DNA of 64,000 nucleotides from Cafeteria roenbergensis (lineage: Eukaryota; Sar; Bigyra; Bicosoecida; Cafeteriaceae): NCBI GenBank assembly GCA_008330645.1, contig VLTN01000011.1, positions 310,001 through 374,000 on the forward strand, read 5' to 3'. The notes beneath the pieces are model-generated. The model searched no databases. It had not been told where the DNA came from and saw only the letters and a list, made by a program, of their open reading frames with translations. The translations under genes were made by a program, and so were the position numbers. Positions within the stretch are counted from its first letter, which is position 1; each line of letters begins with the position of its first letter. Below, one piece after another: positions 59,751 through 64,000 of this stretch.

Positions 59751-62700
59751 TCATTCGTCCTCCGCTGGCTTGGCGTCCTTGATCATCCTCAGCGCCGCCT
59801 TGAGCGTCTGCCAGTCGGAGCTCTGCTCCTCCGCGCCGAGGAGGGCTCGGAGCTCCTCCTCGCCCATGGTGATCAGCTGGCGCCCGGTCAGCTGCGCCGC
59901 CTGCGCGTGCGTCATCATCTGCTCTCCCATGCTGAGGTCGTCGGCCAGGAATGCCACCACATCGTCCACCTCCCACTCGGCAACGCCCGCCACAGTGTGC
60001 ACCTCCTGCCAGCGCTCGTCGTCGTCCTCATCGTCCCCGAAGTCGCTCCCCTCCTGCTCCCACGGCTCTCGCACGTCGCCCCTGCCACCGCTCCCGGCCC
60101 CTGCCCCGGCCCCGGCCCCGGCGCCGTGGCCGTGGCCGTGGCCGTGGCCGTCGGAGTCATCATCCTCGTCGTCGCGATAGCGGCCGTCATCGTCGTAACC
60201 CGAGCTGTCGTCATCGTCCACGATGCCGTCGCGGGCGGGGCGTGACAGGCTGTGTGGGCTGCCGGAAGCATCGCCCCCGCCCAGCACACGTGACGGCTGC
60301 CGCCCAATGCCGCCCGACAGCGCCGCCATCTCGCCGGCAAGCGCACCCGCCTCGCCTCCTGGCAGCGACGCTCCCCCTGCCCCCGCACTGCCGCTACGAG
60401 TCGCAGCAGAGGAGCCTCCCCCGCGGCCGTCGGCGGCACCCTCCACGCCGCTGCCGTCCTCTGAGGAGCCCGCGAAGGAGTCGTCGCCGTACTCGCTGCC
60501 AGCCTCCGACGCCCCAACCGACCCCTCCCCCGCACCCTCCTCCCCGAAACCGCCACTCGCGCCCTCACCGACCCCGGGACTCCGCCCGTGCAAAATGAAC
60601 CGATCCGGGGACTCCTCCCTCCTGCTGAACCCCGGAGACCCTCCGTCCGCCCCCGGCCCTCCAGCCGACGTCAGACCCCGCAGAGCCGGCGAGGTCTTTG
60701 CCGCCAGCTCACGCGCCGACGCAAGGCCCGCGTACCCGCCCGCGGACATGATGCCCCCGCCCCCCTCATCGTCGTCGCCGCCTGTCCACGAGTCGTCGTC
60801 GTCCCCGTCGTCATTGTCGTCGTGGTCGCGGTCGTGGTCATCGCCGTCGTCATCACCAGCGTCATCGCCATCGCCATCACCAGCGTCATCGCCATCGTCA
60901 TCGTCATCGTCATCGCTATTCTCATCACCATCACCATCAGCAGCGCCAGTGCCAGTGGCGGAGGTGCCATCACTCTCAGCGTCGGCCTTGGCCAAAGCGC
61001 GAGGGCTAGCCGTGACGGCGGCCAGGCGTCCGCGCCGAAGCACCGGGGCAGGGCTTTGCGCGGAGCCCGGGCTGGAGCGAGCACTGTCACTGCTGCTGTC
61101 GGAGCCGCCGTGGCCACGACCGCCTGCGCCGTCGTCGCCTCCGCCAAGGGGGTCTGCCACGCCCGCCAGCGGGAACCCTCCAACCCTGGCGACGTCTCGC
61201 GTCTCGGCGCCGGCAGAGCGTCCCGGCTGCGGGGCCGAGCTGGGCAGATCCCCGGCCCGACGAGGGCTGTCGTCGTCGGCGCCGGAAGCGGCGCCGCCCT
61301 CTTCCGAGGCCGTCTTCTCAGACGGGCTGAGGCTGGCAAACGACTGGTTCGGCGAGTGTGCGGGGAGCGGGGGGAGGTGCCCAGCGGCATGGCCTGGCGA
61401 GGCCCGCAGCGGCGGCAGAGCCCCTGGAGAGGAAGGGTTGAAGCCTGCAGGGCGGCCGAACCCCGGGCTGCCGGTCGAAGAGTCGCCCTCCGCAGCCACA
61501 GACCGAGAGGCGGGCGGGGCGTGGCGCGTCGGCACCGCGTCCGACCCAGAGCCGGACCGGGAGATGCCTGCATCTGGGCTGTCGGCAGAGCTGGGCGACC
61601 GCGGGGGTGACGTCGACGCAGCGAAGGCACCGGCGGAATCCCCCGCTGTCCGCGCGAGCGCACCCCCCGCGACCGCGCCGGCACCGCCACCGCCGCCGGC
61701 TCCGCCAGCTGCAGCTGCACCGGCGTCGCCCGTGTCGGCAGCGGCCTTGCCGGCGAGCCCCATGCGCCGGGCCACAGCCGGGGGCATGGCCTGTCTTCCT
61801 CCCGGGGGCGAGGTCTGGGGCGGGGCCACCCCACCAAGCCGCCCCGTGGCGCCGGCAGCCGCGGCACCGGGGCCGTCGCCGTCCCCTCCCACGAAAGTTC
61901 CTGCCAGCGGCCCGTGCGTCACAAGCACGCGCGGGGAGGACTTGCCACCCGTCGCCTGCCCTGCCCTGGCCGGACTGGCGGGGGACGAGGCGTCGCCGCC
62001 GGGCGTGCTGCCCGGCCCGAGCGGACCGAACCCGCCGCTGCCGCTGGGCAAGCCGTCCCCGCCGGCGGCCGCACGAGCCGCAGTGGGGTCTGCGCCGGGA
62101 GCGGTCGGCGGCAGCGCCGGCACGGCCACGCCGGCAGCAGCCCCCGGCGACCGCCCGGCGACTCGCGGCTCCTCGAACGACGGGCTGCCCTGGCCCGAAC
62201 CCCTGGAAGCCGGCGACGACAGAGGCCCGTGCGATAGCCCCCGCCCCCCGCTGCCGCGCCGCGCCCCAAAGGCCGACCTGCCGGCCGCCAGCGCCGCTTC
62301 CCTCGCATCGTCGGCCTCCTGCCTGGCTCTGGCGGCCTCGGCCCGGGCCTCGTCCAGCTGCAGCGTCAGGCGGCGGCACCGCTTGTCAAGCTCTGCCACT
62401 TCGTGGCGGAGCCTCTCGCTCTCTGCCGCGGCTGCCACCCCTGTCGTGCTGCCCGGGGCACTCTCACGCGCCTGCTTGAGGGCGGCCTCGCGCCGCTCCA
62501 TGCGCATGCGCTTAATCTCCGCCTCCGCGCCCTCCAGCTGGCCCCGCGTCTCCGCCAGGGCCGCCTCCGCCTCCTCGGCCCGCGTCACCGCCGCCTCCTC
62601 CGCCTCCACAGCCCCCACCATGGCCTCCTGCTTGCGCCGCAGCGCGGCTTGGCTCGTTTCAAGGCGTCTGGCCAGCGCCTGCTTGGCCTTGTCAGCTGCG

Positions 62701-64000
62701 TCGGCAGCCAGCTGCGCCTCCTCAATCCTGCCGGACGCCTCAGCCAGCTGCTGCCGCAGCGACGCCGCCGTTGCCTCCGCCCTGTCGCGGCTCCGCTCCG
62801 CCTCCTCGCAGCGTTGCTCCGCCTCTGAGAGCGCTGACTCGAGCTCCGAGTGTCCCGCCGCCCCCGCCGCACCGTCGCCGTGGCCGCTGCCACCCGCGTC
62901 TGCGCTCCCGCCGCCGCTGCTCCCGCCGCCGCCGCCGCCGCCGCCGCGGGCAGCGTCCGACGCCGCGCTGGCGGCCTCCCTCGCCGCTGCAAGCTCCCGT
63001 CGCAGCGAGTCGGCCTCCTCCTCCGCCTCCGCCAGCCTAGCCTTGACTCGCGTTTCAGCCGCCTCGGCCTCTTCCGCCCGCTGGCGCAGGCGTGCCGACC
63101 CTGCACGGAGTCGCTCGACCTCCTCCGTGACAAGCCTGGCGCGTCGCTCAGACACGTCCACTCTGGTGAGGGCGGCGGCGGCCGCGGCCTTGGCCTCCGC
63201 CAGCGCCTCCTCCGCCGCCGGGTCTGGCCGCCCGCTCCGGGCCTCCTCCGCCTCCTCCGCCCTGGCCTCCGCCTCCTCCGCCTTGGCCTCCGCCTCCTCC
63301 GCCCTGGCCTCCGCCTCCTCCGCCCTGGCCTCCGCCTCCTCCGCCCTGGCCTCCGCCTCCGCGGCGGCATCCTCCGCCTCTCGCAGCTTGGTAGCAGCAG
63401 CGGCGGCGGACGCCGCGGCGTCCGCCGCCGCCTCCTCCCTCGCCGCAGCCACGGCCTCCGCGGCGGCCCGCCCCCCCTCCTCCTCCGCCTGTCGCAGCGC
63501 CGAGGTCAGCCGCTGCCGCTCAGCCTCAAGCTCCTCCGCACGCGCCGTCGCTGCCGCCGCCGCAGCCGCCGATGTCGCGGCTGCCGCTCTCGCTGCCGCG
63601 GCCTCAGTCTCCGCCGCGCGGCGCTGAAGCTCTGCCTCCTCAAGCCGCCCCCTGGCGTCTCGGTGGGCCTCCTCCACCTCCTCGAGCCGCCCCTCAACAC
63701 CCGCAAGCCTGGCCGCGTCCGCCGCTGCCGCCTGCGCCTCAGCTGCCCTCTCCCTCCAATGGTCCCGGTCCGCCTCGGCGATCTCCAGCTGGGAGCGCGA
63801 CACGAGGCGCCCGTCAGCCGATTCGCCGCCGGGGGACCGAGCGCCAGCGCCGGACATCCCCCCGGCTGCGCCGCGTTGCGCGCCGCGCCGACGGCTCGCC
63901 GCCCCGCCTCCGGGCTCACCGTCAGAGCCCTCCTCGTCGGTGTCTGCAAACTGCTCCATTACGCGGCGTGTCTCGGCCAGCGCTGCATCGGCGCGCTCGT
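59751..64000 (-). CDS. Large coiled-coil protein with C-terminal SAM-like domain (5' end beyond window)
   Basis: The stop is at 59751. The first in-window ATG is at 63959, but the frame continues to the right edge as ERADAALAETRRVMEQFAD, which has coiled-coil character, so the gene is probably cut at its 5' end. From 63790 to about 62260 it is Ala/Glu/Arg coiled coil, including a run of exact heptads. The middle is disordered: Gly/Pro/Ser-rich, with an Asp-rich stretch of about 60 residues (60770-60950). The C-terminus (about 59990-59770) is a SAM-like helical domain: WEVDDVVAFLADDLSMGEQM then QAAQLTGRQLITMGEEELRA then LLGAEEQ and a final helix. SAM domains mediate oligomerisation, so a self-assembling scaffold is plausible. 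At least 1402 residues. Coding sure, SAM likely, role unknown. Confidence 0.8.
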   Translation of the reverse strand, partial: ERADAALAETRRVMEQFADTDEEGSDGEPGGGAASRRRGAQRGAAGGMSGAGARSPGGESADGRLVSRSQLEIAEADRDHWRERAAEAQAAAADAARLAGVEGRLEEVEEAHRDARGRLEEAELQRRAAETEAAAARAAAATSAAAAAAATARAEELEAERQRLTSALRQAEEEGGRAAAEAVAAAREEAAADAAASAAAAATKLREAEDAAAEAEARAEEAEARAEEAEARAEEAEAKAEEAEARAEEAEEARSGRPDPAAEEALAEAKAAAAAALTRVDVSERRARLVTEEVERLRAGSARLRQRAEEAEAAETRVKARLAEAEEEADSLRRELAAAREAASAASDAARGGGGGGGGSSGGGSADAGGSGHGDGAAGAAGHSELESALSEAEQRCEEAERSRDRAEATAASLRQQLAEASGRIEEAQLAADAADKAKQALARRLETSQAALRRKQEAMVGAVEAEEAAVTRAEEAEAALAETRGQLEGAEAEIKRMRMERREAALKQARESAPGSTTGVAAAAESERLRHEVAELDKRCRRLTLQLDEARAEAARARQEADDAREAALAAGRSAFGARRGSGGRGLSHGPLSSPASRGSGQGSPSFEEPRVAGRSPGAAAGVAVPALPPTAPGADPTAARAAAGGDGLPSGSGGFGPLGPGSTPGGDASSPASPARAGQATGGKSSPRVLVTHGPLAGTFVGGDGDGPGAAAAGATGRLGGVAPPQTSPPGGRQAMPPAVARRMGLAGKAAADTGDAGAAAAGGAGGGGGAGAVAGGALARTAGDSAGAFAASTSPPRSPSSADSPDAGISRSGSGSDAVPTRHAPPASRSVAAEGDSSTGSPGFGRPAGFNPSSPGALPPLRASPGHAAGHLPPLPAHSPNQSFASLSPSEKTASEEGGAASGADDDSPRRAGDLPSSAPQPGRSAGAETRDVARVGGFPLAGVADPLGGGDDGAGGRGHGGSDSSSDSARSSPGSAQSPAPVLRRGRLAAVTASPRALAKADAESDGTSATGTGAADGDGDENSDDDDDDDGDDAGDGDGDDAGDDDGDDHDRDHDDNDDGDDDDSWTGGDDDEGGGGIMSAGGYAGLASARELAAKTSPALRGLTSAGGPGADGGSPGFSRREESPDRFILHGRSPGVGEGASGGFGEEGAGEGSVGASEAGSEYGDDSFAGSSEDGSGVEGAADGRGGGSSAATRSGSAGAGGASLPGGEAGALAGEMAALSGGIGRQPSRVLGGGDASGSPHSLSRPARDGIVDDDDSSGYDDDGRYRDDEDDDSDGHGHGHGHGAGAGAGAGAGSGGRGDVREPWEQEGSDFGDDEDDDERWQEVHTVAGVAEWEVDDVVAFLADDLSMGEQMMTHAQAAQLTGRQLITMGEEELRALLGAEEQSSDWQTLKAALRMIKDAKPAEDE
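63259..63363 (-). repeat. 21-bp tandem repeat, five units, encoding exact coiled-coil heptads
   Basis: Units start at 63259, 63280, 63301, 63322 and 63343 on the plus strand (GCCCTGGCCTCCGCCTCCTC plus one base). On the coding strand they give AEEAEAR/K, one heptad each. The second unit has CTT for CTG (Lys for Arg). Seven-residue units preserve coiled-coil register on expansion. Confidence 0.93.

Noticed and set aside
60223-63627. A 1134-codon plus-strand frame opposite the SAM-domain gene
   Set aside because: Its product is almost wholly Ser/Ala/Pro, the mirror of Ala/Glu coiled-coil codons. The minus strand has heptads and a SAM-like domain.
1-64000. Virus-like elements, transposons, LINE/SINE or CRISPR-like arrays
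   Set aside because: No integrase, transposase, reverse transcriptase, capsid or terminal-repeat pattern was found. All tandem repeats are explained as coding or intergenic minisatellites.

Overview
The window is a gene-dense, very GC-rich (roughly 70%, estimated by eye) piece of a eukaryotic nuclear genome. The evidence is the gene set: CENP-X, RRN3/TIF-IA, tafazzin, COG8, mitochondrial ribosomal protein mL49, a GT41 O-GlcNAc-transferase-like protein, FHA kinases and RING-CH proteins, together with short spliceosomal introns. Compactness, long Ala/Glu/Arg-rich reading frames and high GC point to a protist. A high-GC marine flagellate such as a bicosoecid stramenopile (Cafeteria type) or a haptophyte would fit, but no marker here settles the lineage. 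I see no virus-like element, transposon, tRNA, rRNA or CRISPR array.

Layout, left to right: a giant repeat-filled coiled-coil gene, cut at the left edge (+, to 13796); CENPX (-); RRN3 (+); a 1576-residue coiled-coil protein (-); a double-length tafazzin (-); a metallo-beta-lactamase-fold protein with a long tail (+); an unrecognised 814-residue protein (-); a secretory GT4 glycosyltransferase (+); a CLYBL-like mitochondrial lyase (-); an FHA-Ser/Thr kinase of CHK2/Rad53 type (+); a GT41/OGT-like protein with a predicted signal peptide (-); a probably myristoylated EF-hand protein (+); COG8 (-); a type I membrane protein rich in N-glycosylation sequons (+); MRPL49 (+); a PTGES2-like glutaredoxin/GST-fold protein (-); a probably myristoylated FHA/RING-CH/FHA protein (+); and a coiled-coil protein ending in a SAM-like domain, open to the right edge (-).

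Strands alternate almost perfectly. Seven head-to-head pairs are separated by about 150-820 bp, so shared bidirectional promoters are likely. Convergent partners have only about 160-380 bp between stop codons. I reconstructed 19 introns from reading-frame continuity, family homology and splice signals. All begin GTGAG or GTGCG and end CAG. Phases are 0 (nine), 1 (one) and 2 (nine). Exon coordinates are given in the gene entries.

By likely compartment the genes fall into a mitochondrial set (tafazzin, CLYBL, mL49, PTGES2-like), a nuclear set (CENP-X, RRN3, probably the FHA kinase), a secretory/Golgi set (GT4, GT41-like, COG8, sequon-rich membrane protein) and a cytoskeletal or scaffold-like set (three large coiled-coil proteins). 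Nothing shows that neighbours form one pathway. The notable structure is the compact divergent architecture, the repeat-driven growth of coiled-coil genes, and several unusual domain versions.
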